DNA from: Calendula officinalis
Lineage: Eukaryota > Streptophyta > Magnoliopsida > Asterales > Asteraceae
DNA length: 64,000 nt
NCBI GenBank assembly: GCA_963853835.1
Contig: OY970820.1
Span: forward strand, 19,709,873 to 19,773,872
Direction of reading: 5' to 3'
Shown here: positions 34,817-46,870 of the stretch, in pieces
Layout of the letters: each line of letters begins with the position of its first letter
Numbering within the stretch: position 1 is the first letter of the stretch
Position numbers and translations under genes: made by a program
The notes under the pieces: generated by a model
What the model saw: only the letters and a program-made list of their open reading frames with translations
Databases searched by the model: none
Told to the model about the DNA's origin: nothing

Positions 34817-35531
34817 TGTAACATCCCGAGACCCGACCCTTAATATTTTATTACTTTTGGTAAGTAATATCTTATTGTTTATTATTTGTTTATTTTATAT
34901 GATTTTATTTGATTTATTTGAATTAATTGTATTTTTAACCATGGGGTTAAAAATTAGTAAAAACTGAGATATTTAAATGTTAAAATGATTTTTACATATT
35001 TGGGTTCATTTCTGAACCGGGGTTCTAAAAATATCTTCGTTGTTAAAATTGGAGTTAGTTAGGTCTAATTAAATTATCTGCGAACCTAATATCCTATACT
35101 GTGTTTAAATGAAAATACATGTGATGAAGGGTTGGGGTGTACGTGTTAAGTTAAAAAGGGCAGATGTCATTTTGGTGGGTTTTTCTCTTCTTTCTCTCTG
35201 GAACTCGACACACACACACACACACACTACACACACACACTTGAGTTTTCTTCCAAATTGATGCTTAAAACTTGAAGTTCTTGCCTCCTAATTGTGATTT
35301 TCGGAATCTAGAAGCAAATCTAAGTGAGTTCTCTTCTTCTTAAGCTAGGGTTTCATGTTCTTGATGTAGGGATGAACTAGGGTTCTTGAGCTAGTGAGTT
35401 TTCATGAAGTTCTTGTTGAATCTTACTTGTAATCCGAAATTGATGCTTGATTTGGTGTTTATTTGAGTTCTTGCAAGTATTGTATGATTTGTTGTTAGTG
35501 TTAGCTCATTTGGTGAAGCTTTCATAAAGCT
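34817..35531 (+). repeat. element A LTR3, truncated
   Basis: The first 715 bp of the LTR, matching LTR2. It stops at GCTTTCATAAAGCT, where sequence from inside element B begins. The palindrome cluster and the 3' end of the LTR are lost. Confidence 0.93.
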
Positions 35532-38500
35532 TTCATAAACCTTTCGGCTCAAGGCATCGGCCACCACGTTCGCCTTCCCCGCATGATACACAATCTCACA
35601 ATCATAATCGGCAATCAACTCGATCCACCTTCTTTGTCGCATATTAAGGTCTTTTTGTGTAAACACATATTGCAAACTCTTATGATCCGTGTACAATGTA
35701 CACCGAGTGCCATACAAATAATGCCTCCACAACTTCAAGGCAAAAATAATCGCCGCCAATTCCAAGTCGTGTGTCGTGTACCTTAATTCCGCATTCTTCA
35801 ATTGTCGCGAGGCATACGCGATCACCTTTCCTCTTTGCATCAACACACAACCGAGCCCTTGATTCGAAGCATCACTATAAACCACAAAATCTTCCATACC
35901 ATCAGGTAACGTAAGGATCGGCGCGTTACATAACTTTTCTTTTAACAACTTAAACGCCTCTTCTTGCTTCTTTTCCCACACAAACTTCTCACTTTTTCTC
36001 GTTAACTTCGTGAGTGGAATCGCGATTCTCGAGAAATCTTGTATAAATCTTCGGTAATAACCGGCTAATCCAAGAAAACTTCTAACCTCGGTAGGAGTCC
36101 TCGGAGGCTCCCAATTTGACACCGCTTCAATCTTGGACGGATCAACCTTAATACCATCACACGTCACCACGTGACCTAAGAATTGTACTTCCCGCAACCA
36201 AAATTCGCACTTTGAAAATTTTGCATACAACTTCTCCCGTTTTAACACATCTAACACAAGTCTCAAATGACCTTCGTGTTCTTCTTCGGTTTTTGAATAA
36301 ATCAAAATGTCGTCAATAAACACGATCAAAAACTTATCAAGGAACGGTTTACAAACCCGATTCATCAAATCCATAAAAATAGCCGGCGCGTTTGTAAGAC
36401 CAAACGGCATCACTAGAAATTCATAATGACCATAACGTGTACGAAAAGCCGTCTTCTCGGTATCGCCTTCTTTCACCCGAACTTGGTGATAACCCGACCT
36501 CAAATCGATCTTTGAGAAATAACTAGCACCTTGCAATTGGTCGAATAAGTCGTCAATTCTCGGCAACGGGTAACGGTTCTTAATAGTTACCTTATTCAAC
36601 TCTCGGTAGTCAATACACATTCTCATCGAACCGTCTTTCTTTTTAACAAATAACACCGGTGCACCCCACGGTGACGAACTCGGACGAATAAAACCTTTAT
36701 CTAACAATTCTTGCAATTGGGTCATCAATTCCCGCATCTCGGTGGGAGCTAAACGATAGGGAGCGCGAGCAATCGGCGTCGCCCCCGGAACTAGATCAAT
36801 CTTAAACTCGACTTGTCTCTCCGGTGGCAAACCGGGCAAGTCATCGGGAAATACTTCGGGAAAATCCCGAATAATCTTGACATCATCCATTGACTTCTTT
36901 TCCTTTCGGCCATCTAATACATATGCAATAAACGATGTACAACCTTTCGATATACTTTTTCTCGCCTTAATGGCGGTAATCACATTAGGCATGTGATGTC
37001 GTTTCTCCCCATACACATACACTTTCTCGTTCTCGGGTGTCCTAATCGACACAATTTTCTTTCCACACAAAATCTTGGCTTGGTGCATACCCAACCAATC
37101 CATACCGATAACCACATCGAACGCCCTAATTCCCATGGGCAACAAATCCACCTTAAACTTTCTACCGTCTATTTCTATTTCACAATTTCTATAAATACAA
37201 TCACCCATAGACGTTTTCCCGTCGGCTACTTCTATCTCATACATTTCATCTAACTTTTCGGATGGTACATTCAATTTACAACCGAACTCATAAGACACAA
37301 ACGAATAATTGGAACCCGAATCAAATAAAATATGAGTTGGCAAGGAGTTAATGAATAGAATACCTGACACCACATCGTGTGCCTCCTTCGCCTCCTCCCG
37401 AGTAAGTTGGAAGGACCGCCCCTTCACCTTCGCCGGTTCCACTTTCTTTTGAGCCGTGGACACCATTGACTCCATCCCCTTCTTTGGGCACACATTGCTA
37501 TAGTGCCCCTTCTCGTGGCACGAGAAACACTCGATCTCGGCCAATGATTTTGACTTGCATTCACGGGCCATATGCCCCGGCTTCCCACAATTATAACAAG
37601 TTTTCGACTCCCCTCGGCACACGCCGGCATGAGTCTTCCCGCACTTCTTGCACGAGCCAACACTACCTTGCTTAGAGAAGCTCGAGGTGAACTTCCCTTT
37701 CTTGAACGAACTAGAGCCGCTCTCGGCTTTCCTTTTCTCGCCCACATGGGCCCTCTCGGCAACACGTGCCACATTCACCTCTTCCACACCCCGGGCGGCA
37801 CTAATGGCCTCATCTAGAGAAGCCGCCCTCTTCACCTCCAATTGGTAGTCCCACGGTAACCCACTAGCATACCGGACCACCCTCAACCTCTCATCCGAGT
37901 AGGTTTTAGCAACAAACGGGAGCAATCCCGTGAATTCCCTCGAATATTCCTCCACCGACATATCACCCTTTTTGAGGGTCACGAACTTTTCGTGCATCTT
38001 TTCCAAATCCCTTTCGGGACAAAATTTCTTTTTCAATCTCGCGGTGAACTCGTCCCACGACATCCTCTCAATCACCTCCCTCCCTAGGGTCTCATATACG
38101 ATGTCCCACCAAACCATCGCATCTTCTTTTAGCAATTGTGACGCATACGTCACCATATCGGCATCCTTACATTTACTACTACCGATCACCCTCTCGGTTT
38201 CCCGGATCCATCTCATGGTTACTTTCGGGTCCGAACTACCCGAATACACATTTGGCTTACAAGCCATGAATGATTTAAACGAACACCCTTCTTTCACAAC
38301 GGGCTTAGCTCTTGCATCACTTTGGCCACCCGTGGAGGACTTCCCTTCCCCGGTGCCACTACCTCCGGTTTTCTCATCCGACTTAGCCTCGGATTCCCGG
38401 TCTCCACCCGACCTTTCACGGTCTCCAATAATTCGGTGCACTTCCTCGGCCACCGTTCCCTTGATTTGGTCGATAATAGTTTGGAGATCCGCCATGGTCA

Positions 38501-38651
38501 CCGGAGTTCTATTAGCTCCGACCTCCGATTCATCAACCCGATGCATTGATGGTTGACTTTCTTGCTCATCCACCCTCTCAACAGGAGGTACTTCCTCCTC
38601 CCGGTTCTCCGGGGCTTTCCCACTTCTACGAGTGTTCACCATTTCTTTCAA
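35531..38651 (-). pseudogene. truncated element B Gag-Pol, fused to antisense A LTR sequence
   Basis: About 1040 codons, from MKEMVNTRR through the end of RNase H (ADALSRKVYE), apparently identical to the intact copy. The frame then runs across the junction into the antisense strand of A LTR3 for about 46 more codons and stops at 35391. Gag, protease, RT and RNase H are present; integrase and chromodomain are gone. Such a product might still make particles and cDNA but could not integrate by itself. Expression is unknown. Confidence 0.92.
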
Positions 38652-38874
38652 TCAAGACTATACGAAAGACATTAAACATTTAGTACCTTGTGTACAACCC
38701 ATTAGTCTCATGAGACTCAATATCCAAATCATATCAAATTCATCGGTCCCCTAGGTTCAACCCTAAACTTAATATAAAGTCTCAAGGTCAACCTATGATC
38801 TTAAGGAATCTCATATTCCTAATGCTACAGTCTAAGACTAGGATGGTCATCCAACCTAATTCACTTAAACTATA

Positions 38875-38886
38875 GCTCTGATACCA
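38875..38886 (-). other. primer-binding site of the second B copy
   Basis: The minus strand reads TGGTATCAGAGC beside the LTR at 38890. Confidence 0.9.
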
Positions 38887-38889
38887 AGT

Positions 38890-40634
38890 TGTAACACCTC
38901 AAATTTTAAACACAAAACATTTGCCCAAAATAAAACATTTTTCATAAATAGAAGAACTATCCCAAAAATATGGATTTACAAAAACCTTTGGTATGAATCA
39001 GAGTATAAAGTTTCGGTGTTACAAATTATATCAAAACCAAAGCTAAGCATAAATCCAATCTAAAGTTCTTCTACTCTAGGTCCCGCAACTCTATCCGTGC
39101 GAACCTAAGCCTTCGATCCCGAACCTGAGTACATAGCAAAACAAAACAAGGAGTACGTGAGACAAAAACGTCTCGTGAGCTACATGGGTTTAGACCCCAA
39201 GGTTAATGATAATAACCGAAACACAATCAAACAAACAAACAAACTCATAAGCTATCACCCATCTGTCTAGTCACCCTATTGTGACTCTAATACCTTGCTT
39301 TCCTAGCAATCATACCTAGTTGTCAGGACATCCCCAACCAACTAGAACCACATTAACTTATTAACCGGGGATCCCCCGCGTTAACAAGCTTCAAGGTAAA
39401 GGCAAGAGGGAATCGCCCAATCTACCAATACCTGCCTTACTCGCCGGACTACTTCCAGTTAGCAAGACTACTATCATGGAATGGGCCGATGGGGATCCGC
39501 CCAAATGCTCCCCATTCCATACCTCATGACCGGGGATCCCCCGAATCATCACATCATCTCACCATATCATAACTCGATGGTTATGTCAATCTAGCTCTCG
39601 GCTATCACGTCTATCTTCAAACAAGTTAGTTCAATACTATCATTGGTATAACTAACTATCAACTACTAGTCTACACAATTAAGCAAATAGACCATAACAC
39701 AAGTAATAAAAATATATTTCATAGACTATGTACTCAGTAAAGTCCACACGTACTCACCTTAGCAACAAAGGTGCTCCAACTGTGTTCTTGACACCAAAGC
39801 TCTTGCTTCACAATTTCACCGACTTTCCAAGATGTCACCGAAAGCCTAAACAATGATCATACAATGATCAACATCACAATCTACTATCAATGTGTTCATC
39901 TATCTCTAGATAACACACATCAATCCATTTCCCCCAAATATGATGATTACCAAACCCTAGGTTTAACCAACCCTTAAGATTCTTACAAATCTTAACCATA
40001 CACTTGATTTCCTTATTAATATACTATCTATTAAGTGTATACACCATTTATATCACCATAATCTATAACCCCAAGAACTAGGGTTTCAACCCCAAGCTTC
40101 TAAACCCATAGATCTAAAGCTACAACTACAAAGGATTGAAGATATACCTTAAATCTTCAACTAGGATTGAAGAATCACAAGATTTGATGAAGAAATCGAC
40201 TCCAAATGATGCTTGACACCCAAAATCGTTCACAAGTTCGAAGAGAGAAAAACTAGGGTTTCACTTGGCAATAAATGAGCCAAATCCCGACTTTAATGCT
40301 GCCAGACACAAGTTCACGACGCGACCATAGTTCGCGTCGCGAACTCTCCTTCTAGACGCATACTTAGCGATCGTTATCTAGTCGCGAACTACTTAGCGAC
40401 ACATGGCCAAACTCCCTGGGGCAAGTTCCCGATCGGGAACTTATAGTTCGCGCCGCGAACTCCTGATGGCAGCAAGGCTGCACTTTTTCCAACTTGTCTC
40501 GACCCGGTTTCGCCCGTAACTTTCTCGTACGGTGTCCAAACGACACGAAACCAATTCCCACGTAATTTATATGATTTATCCATAATTATCATATTTTTAT
40601 ACAATTTATTTATTTACAAATTCGGGTCGTTACA
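38890..40634 (-). repeat. 5' LTR of the second B copy
   Basis: 1745 bp, no difference from 15124-16868 noticed. Its palindrome cluster is at 40311-40461. Confidence 0.94.
40311..40461. repeat. GC-rich palindrome cluster in the second B copy
   Basis: Third occurrence of the B-type cluster, same motifs as 9930-10080. Confidence 0.9.
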
Positions 40635-42347
40635 TATATGACTCGTCTATGCTAAATGATGCAAAATGATCCCCTAAAAGAGGATTTGACTCGAGCGATA
40701 AGTTGGTGACATTGAGGAAAAGATCGTGTATTTTAAATACGTTTGTCTGGTTGAAACAAGTTTTGAAAATAATTACACTTTGACAGGAGATAACAAGTCT
40801 GTATTATTATAAATAGTTATGTAAATAAATTATATTTAAATAATTAATTATTTGTTAAACCATTAAGTGAGTATTTAAATATTTAAAGAAATTTAATTCG
40901 TTGTTTTTATTACGTAATCTACTAGGAGTTTTGAAATTTATTATTATTTAAATAATTAATTATATTGATGTTTGTTGGTTTAATTTGAAATGATTTAAAT
41001 TAAAACAAATACTCGTTGGGCTTTAATTAGCGGACTATAAAATTTGTGTTGGGTTCCATTTAAAACAGTTAATACATTTGGTCCAGACAAATTCGATTTG
41101 GGCTGAGAAAAATAAAACAGTGAAGGCTTTTATTATATTTGATAAAACACAAGCGGGCTTAAAAATTTAGAGACTGATTTGGATAAGAAGAAAAAAAAAA
41201 AAAAACAAAAATAGCTGGAATGTTTGTGTTATGTTTTTGACGAAGTAGAAATACTCCGGCAGCTCCAAGGCTGCCGGCGACTGAGATGTTTGCCGGAAAA
41301 ATGGTATTTTAACACACACACACCCAAACACGTTATCGCATATTCATATTTACGTAAAGAAAACAGACTCGAGTAAAAACGATTACGGGTTCCTCATCGT
41401 GAAACACCCGCAAGAACACACACAAGTGTGTGTATTTCGTCGGAGTTAAGCAAACATAGATGATAAAAAGATACATACTACGTGATTATAACGACACGAC
41501 AACAAAACAGTTTAAGATTATACCTAACGAGACAATGAGAGACCGAGTGCCGGTGATTGTTGGGACGTCGAGCTGTCGCCGGAAAAGCAAGGTGACCGCC
41601 GGCAGAGAATGTTTCTAGTTACCGGATGTGGCGAAGGAAAACTTCACCGGAATGAAATTGGTCGCCGGAAATAACAGGATGAGCGGGAGAGATTGAGGGT
41701 GTTGGTGTTCACTTGAAACAGGAGATCGATGAGGGTGAGAGATAGAGACGGAGCGGTTTTTGGTGTACGTTTTATGTGAAGAAGAAATGGTGAAGGGTGG
41801 TTAGTTATTGTGGGTTAATTATATATGGAGATGATAATAACAACGTGTATGAGTATCAGATCGTTTACAAGATACCGAAAGTCTTAGAGTATTCAGAGAA
41901 TTTCGGATAGTTAGTTTGTAGATGGTGGAGTACGAGCACGTGGGAAGATAACAGAGAAGATAACATGGATTTTAATTTTATCCATTTGGTTTATTTGTTT
42001 ATTAACTCATGTATGTATGGTATTTTGTGTATTACTTCTTGTACCACCATTTTATTTAATTGAGCTAAATTATCCATATAACTTATAAAAGTTTATTTGA
42101 TTTTTGGGTTTGATTTTCAGTTTATATTGAGTCACTAACTCGCTAAATTAGAATTCTAACTGCATGAGACAAAGATAATTTGACTTGTGCATATATGACT
42201 ATGTGTATAAATATAATACTACCAAATTTGAATGTTTGCTAGATTCAAATGCAACATAAATGTTTTTATTAACGATGAAAAATGTTTATAACAAAATTGG
42301 GTTATAATAGTTGTCGAATCAAATACCCGATTTTGAGGGTTGTCACA
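40635..42347 (-). repeat. element C right (5') LTR, surviving part
   Basis: Starts with the TATAT duplication, continues like 16874-18581, and ends ...GGTTGTCACA followed by the CCACC target duplication of C. The LTR half that should lie to the left, and the C primer-binding site, are absent. Confidence 0.88.
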
Positions 42348-42435
42348 CCACCACTAACTATGCAATAACTATCTTTCTCTCTCCAATCAAATCTTATATT
42401 TTAATCAAAAGAAATACCAATTACTCTACCACTAA

Positions 42436-42903
42436 GGCCTCTCCCAACCCTTACCCATCACTAAACTCATCAGTAGCGCCACGTCATCACATCCTTACTG
42501 ACACGGTCGTGTCAACCCTAACCCATCTTTATGCCACATCATCATTTTTAATTAAATATAAATTTAATATATTATTAAAAGTTAAAATTAAATTTATAAC
42601 AAATAATAAGAAATATTTTTTTGTAATATTATTACAAAATAAATAAAGAAAAAAAGAAAAAAAAAAGATTTGGTACAAGTTTAAATGCACATAGTACAAG
42701 TCTATTAAACCAAAAACCTCTCTTCTTCCCCCCAAAGCTTCCCCCCTCCCCTGGCAAACCCCATCGACGCATTCAAGAAGCCGTCGCCACCCAGACATGT
42801 TTTGCCGACGCCGACTTGTGACGCGCCGGTGCCAACGGCGTCACTACTTGACGGGCCAAAAAGTGCTACTGACGGGGTGAGGAAGCCAGCGTTGGCACGG
42901 GTC
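42436..42903. mobile_element. PIF/Harbinger-like MITE
   Basis: 468 bp with imperfect terminal inverted repeats GGCCTCTCCCAAC / GACCCGTGCCAAC and a TAA duplication at 42433-42435 and 42904-42906. The similarity of the arms continues imperfectly inwards (CAGTAGC). A 3-bp TAA/TTA duplication is typical of Harbinger elements. It lies in the right half of the Stowaway-like element. No transposase is encoded. Confidence 0.6.
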
Positions 42904-42966
42904 TAACTATTTTCTTAAGACTTGTGCCCATGAAAAATAAGTACTTTTTTTGTGGGACAGAGTGAG

Positions 42967-43250
42967 TAATAATTAATATACCTAAACAATCCTTCACTAT
43001 AATAAATATTTAAAGTTTTCAATGTATATCACAATGATAATAAATGAGATGGAATTATAAAGAAAGACACACGTGTTTCAATAATATAACTTGTACATAA
43101 AGCTTTGTTAATTATACATGTTTCTAATCTTAAAAATGTATGCATTGGAAAACAAAGCTAGTCATAAATGTACAATAAATTAGATTGTGTATGTATGTAT
43201 AAGGATTGTTATAATAGAAGGACCCTTATTTTGAATGACACGTTAATAAA
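42967..43250. other. intergenic, nothing recognised
   Basis: AT-rich sequence between the Stowaway-like terminus and the first Helitron-like 5' end. No coding resemblance. Confidence 0.6.
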
Positions 43251-45679
43251 TCTACTACTATAATAAATGAACGTCTATATGATCACATGATGTTTTTCTA
43301 GAATAATTGTACACGTGTCATTCCCCTAGACACCCACATCTTATAGTTCCCGCTTTTTCTCTAATATACTTTAAAAATCCGAATTAAATTAGAATAAATC
43401 ATTAGATTTTTTCCTTAATTGAATGCTTAAATTTCGTAACTAATAAAATGCAAACAGATTCCATAATTAACATATTCTAAAATACATCTATTCTATGTAT
43501 TTACGTAAATGCTACAATAAATACACCAAAATTATTTTTTTACGTAAAATGCTAAAATAATTAATCTATGTATATCACCAAAATTATGCAATTTCTTTTA
43601 TTTGAATCTTAAAAAGATGTTTCTTAAAACTAACACTGGTCTTAAAATCGGAATTTATCACATGATTATATTTTTAGAAACGAACCATTGTAATTCCCGA
43701 ATTTAAGGCAATAATTAAAAAATATTAACATTCCTTGTATATCACAATTAGTTATGCAAATCTTTTATGGTTAGGCTAACTAATGCGTTAATGGCATCAG
43801 AAAAACATGTTTATTGAACTCAAACGTATTTACCCTTTTTATTTAAAAATACATTTAATTCATGCAAAAAATAGACTTCATTAATTACTAATAAATACAT
43901 TTAAGAAAATTTAGAGTTAATTAAACACTTTTAATCTCATACACTTAAGGCGTGAGTTAGATAAACTCATTCTTTTATTTAAATGAATTCGTCTAACTTA
44001 TGCACTAAGAGCATGAAATTGAAAACATTAAATGAAAACAATATTTCTTAACATATTGAAAAAGACATTTAATGGATTCTAATTTTTTTAACTGTTAAAT
44101 ATAATCTACTGCTATAATAAATCAAAGCCTTTTTACCTTTTATAGCCACTGAATGACAGTATAGATGCATAGTATATTTACCTTCGGTTTTCAAATAAGA
44201 TTTATTTTATAAAATTACAAAATCCAAGATTTCATATTTTTATTGGCTTACTTATAGTTATAACAACTAATAACTACAAATGAATATTATCATAAATTCA
44301 AATTTTGATACTTTGAATGTTAATTGTCTTCGAATGTTCACATAATTAAAATTGTTACTATAAACATAATCATATTTTAAGACTGTATATTCCATCTATT
44401 CAAAAGTATATAATTCGCCACAAATTATGCATTATATTCCAATCTAAAATAAATGGTATAATAGTAACAAACTCAATCACCTAAAAAAACAACAAAATTT
44501 TAAAAATAAATTTTTTTTTAGAGATTTAATCAATACTAATAAGTTGGGTTAAATAAAAATATAATGCTAAAAATTAAACGGGTAAAATGGGTCAAAAATA
44601 GGAAAAAAGTCTAAAAAATATTAAATTTTGGTAGAAATACTTAATATTCATCATTCTAATAGATATGATTCTATACGTTTAGAAAATAACAAAATCAAGT
44701 TAAAAACGAACGGGTCTAAAGGAAAAAAAGCCCAAATATATATTTAAATTTAGTTAATAATGAAACGGGTCGAATAAATCATTAGTTTGATTTCAAAATT
44801 AAGTACTATACGTGTAATAAAAAACCGAGGCACAAAATTAATAATTTCATACGCACCGCAATGAAGATATATATTGAGAATTACATGGATTTATTTTGAG
44901 AATTAACATGAATTTAACAAAGAAAAATCCAAATTTTACATGAAGTGATTAACGAAGTGATTAATGAAGTGATAAAAAAACTGCGTCTCTTTTCTTTAAT
45001 GGTAACAATAACTGGTTAAAGATCATACAAAAAACAAACTGCTAAATCACATAAAAAATAATTATTAAAATCTTATATGTAAACATGATATAATTTTATT
45101 CAAAATCCATTTTTCATAAACAAACATGAACATGTTCTGTCATATTCATATATAGTTTATAACCCATGTAACACACATGTTTGTTTTAAGTTAATGTGTT
45201 ACACTTTTTGATGCTAAAATACAATCAAAATGACATAGTTTGGACATATTAATACTCACATTAAACCATGCGTTTTATCTTACATGACCTTATATAGATA
45301 GATATAGATTTTGATTTTGAATGAAAGAAAGATATGCACAATTAACTCCTAAAAATGGTTTTCAGTTTTAAAATTTAAAGCTATCCGTTAATTTAAAATG
45401 TACTTTTTTTTTTGCAGCAAAAATAAGGCAACGGGAATTAATTTTGAGCAAGAGATAATTTTGAGCAAATGATAACTAATTTAATTAATTACATAATATT
45501 TATTTTATTTTGATTTATGCGTTGGTCTCTTAAGTTTTCATGTGGCATTGAGGGCTTTACAAGATGACATATGGCTTTTTGAAAGCTAATTTTATTATAA
45601 TACACAGAATAGATATATAGATTATCATCACTATTTTCGTTAATGTCAATATCCTTTATTTTTTATTATATAAATATTA

Positions 45680-46870
45680 GAGTAAATTACACGACTGGTC
45701 CCTGTGGTTTACACAATATTTTGGATTTGGTCCTTAAGTCTCAGTAATTACACCCATGGTCACCGTGGTTTACACTTCGTATTGGTTTTGGTCCCTAATA
45801 CTAACAGACGTCAATTATGGCTGTTAAATTTTTTGAAGTGCCTAAAATACCCCTTAACTTATACTCTTTCTTCTCTTATCTTCTTCCATGTACTCCTTCT
45901 ACAATCTCATCCCCCAAATCAACTAATCCTAAATCACAATCCCCCAAATCAACTAACCCTAAATCACAATCTCCTTCCTCATTTCTTCCTATCACCTGCA
46001 ATCGGTCACCCCTAATTTCATATCGTAATTACAGCTCGTCTTCTTCAACAAATAAGAGCATGAAGACCACATGATCTTCAAAAATCCAGATCGCAATTAC
46101 AGTCGTCTTTTTAAGTGACCTCAAAAGCTTCTAATAAAATCAATCACGTTAACCTTCCATTTACCTGCAAAAGCTTCTAATATGGCTTGATTTGTTATAA
46201 AATGAGTGAACTTGAGTTATCGTATGGTGTCGTTCAAGCTGGTCCGTTCCTTCACACGCAACCACGTAACATATCTGCTTCTCCAGATACACCCCCGACA
46301 TGATCTTATCTTGATTAATCATCGCCGCAAGAGCGCCGTCCACCCCACTGGAGGAGGCGCAATCCCCGTCCAGTTCTTCAACGATGTGTCTAGTTTCCAA
46401 GCTTTGCCCTCAATCTCCCTACAAAAATCGATCTGTCTCTTTTCAAAGCTTATGTTTGGAGAAATCGATTATGTTCTTTATGTCCGTAGAAATTAAACAC
46501 ATAATCGTTGTTGATGATGATGGTGGAAAAACAGCTTCATCTTGATGAAAAGATTGCTCCTTTTTGTGTGGGTATTTTCTTGTTGGAAAAAATATCACGA
46601 TGATACAGGGAAAAGGATTAAACAAGAAAAGAGGGTTTTTATTTGGGTGTGTTTTTTGTGCATAGATGAAGAAAGAGGAAGGAGATGGTGAGAGTAAGGG
46701 TAAAATTGTCAATTAAAAATGTTTAACAGCAAATTTTAACAGCTGTTAGTATTAGGGACCAAAAACAATATGAAGTGTAAACCACAGTGACCACGGGTGT
46801 AATTACTGAGACTTAGGGACCAAATCTAAAACATTATGTAAACCACAGGGACCATTCATGTAATTTACTC
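45680..46870. mobile_element. Mutator-like element with long terminal inverted repeats
   Basis: 1191 bp, starting GAGTAAATTACACG and ending GTAATTTACTC. The inverted repeats extend for more than 100 bp and share GGTCCCTGTGGTTTACA, CTCAGTAATTACACC and GGTCCCTAATACTAACA. A perfect 9-bp duplication TAAATATTA flanks it at 45671-45679 and 46871-46879, the length Mutator elements make. No transposase was seen. The middle (about 46160-46500) has higher GC than its surroundings and may be captured host sequence, but I do not recognise its source. Confidence 0.88.

Larger units (their letters stand above)
20295..35531 (+). mobile_element. element A: tandem chromovirus array (LTR-internal-LTR-internal-truncated LTR)
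   Basis: Two internal regions share the middle LTR: LTR1 20295-22631, LTR2 27551-29897, LTR3 34817-35531 (only the first 715 bp). LTR2 and LTR3 share variants that LTR1 lacks, for example ATATCTTCG against ATATATTCG and TATCTGCG against TATCCGCG, plus a longer CA tract. This shared-LTR structure is the classical product of unequal homologous recombination between LTRs. The left flank is ATATG; the right flank is lost, so the target duplication cannot be checked. The array lies inside the C internal region in opposite orientation. Confidence 0.93.
35531..40634 (-). mobile_element. second copy of element B, truncated at its 3' end
   Basis: Corresponds to 11765-16868 of the first B copy at a constant offset of 23,766 bp, with no difference noticed. 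It retains the 5' LTR (38890-40634), primer-binding site (38875-38886), gag, protease, RT and RNase H. Integrase, chromodomain and 3' LTR are missing. The TATAT duplication and the C LTR follow at 40635, exactly as beside the first copy, so this is a duplicate of one insertion event rather than an independent insertion. Confidence 0.93.
7264..42347 (-). mobile_element. element C: old Ty3/gypsy LTR retrotransposon, outer shell of the nest
   Basis: The ends read TGTCACACC... and ...GGTTGTCACA, i.e. TG...CA. They are flanked by the 5-bp duplication CCACC at 7259-7263 and 42348-42352, which proves both borders belong to one insertion. Orientation is minus, from the polypurine tract and RNase H remnants. 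Surviving parts are the left (3') LTR at 7264-8508 plus 16874-18581, internal remnants at 18582-20294, and the first 1.7 kb of the right (5') LTR at 40635-42347. The remaining 5' LTR, primer-binding site, gag and most of pol are missing. Elements A and B sit inside it. Confidence 0.9.
7142..42966. mobile_element. Stowaway-like (Tc1/mariner) element split by a 35-kb insertion
   Basis: The left end reads TA|CTCACTCCGTCCCAC and the right end, in reverse complement, reads TA|CTCACTCTGTCCCAC. Both continue with AAAAAAGTAC. Plant Stowaway elements start with CTCCCTCCGTCCCA-like termini and duplicate TA, so I infer a single element whose halves, 7142-7263 and 42348-42966, are now about 35 kb apart. 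The CCACC duplication of the retrotransposon C insertion falls exactly at the break. A second MITE sits in the right half. Non-coding. Confidence 0.75.

Noticed and set aside
16874..42347. Idea that the two B copies are independent insertions into two C LTRs
   Set aside because: Both have the same TATAT site, the same flanking C sequence and a constant 23,766-bp offset. One insertion copied later explains this; two insertions at the same base do not.
46206..46496. 96-codon frame and its antisense partner as a host gene
   Set aside because: They lie wholly inside the Mutator-like element with no intron, promoter or recognised family. Kept only as a possible captured fragment.
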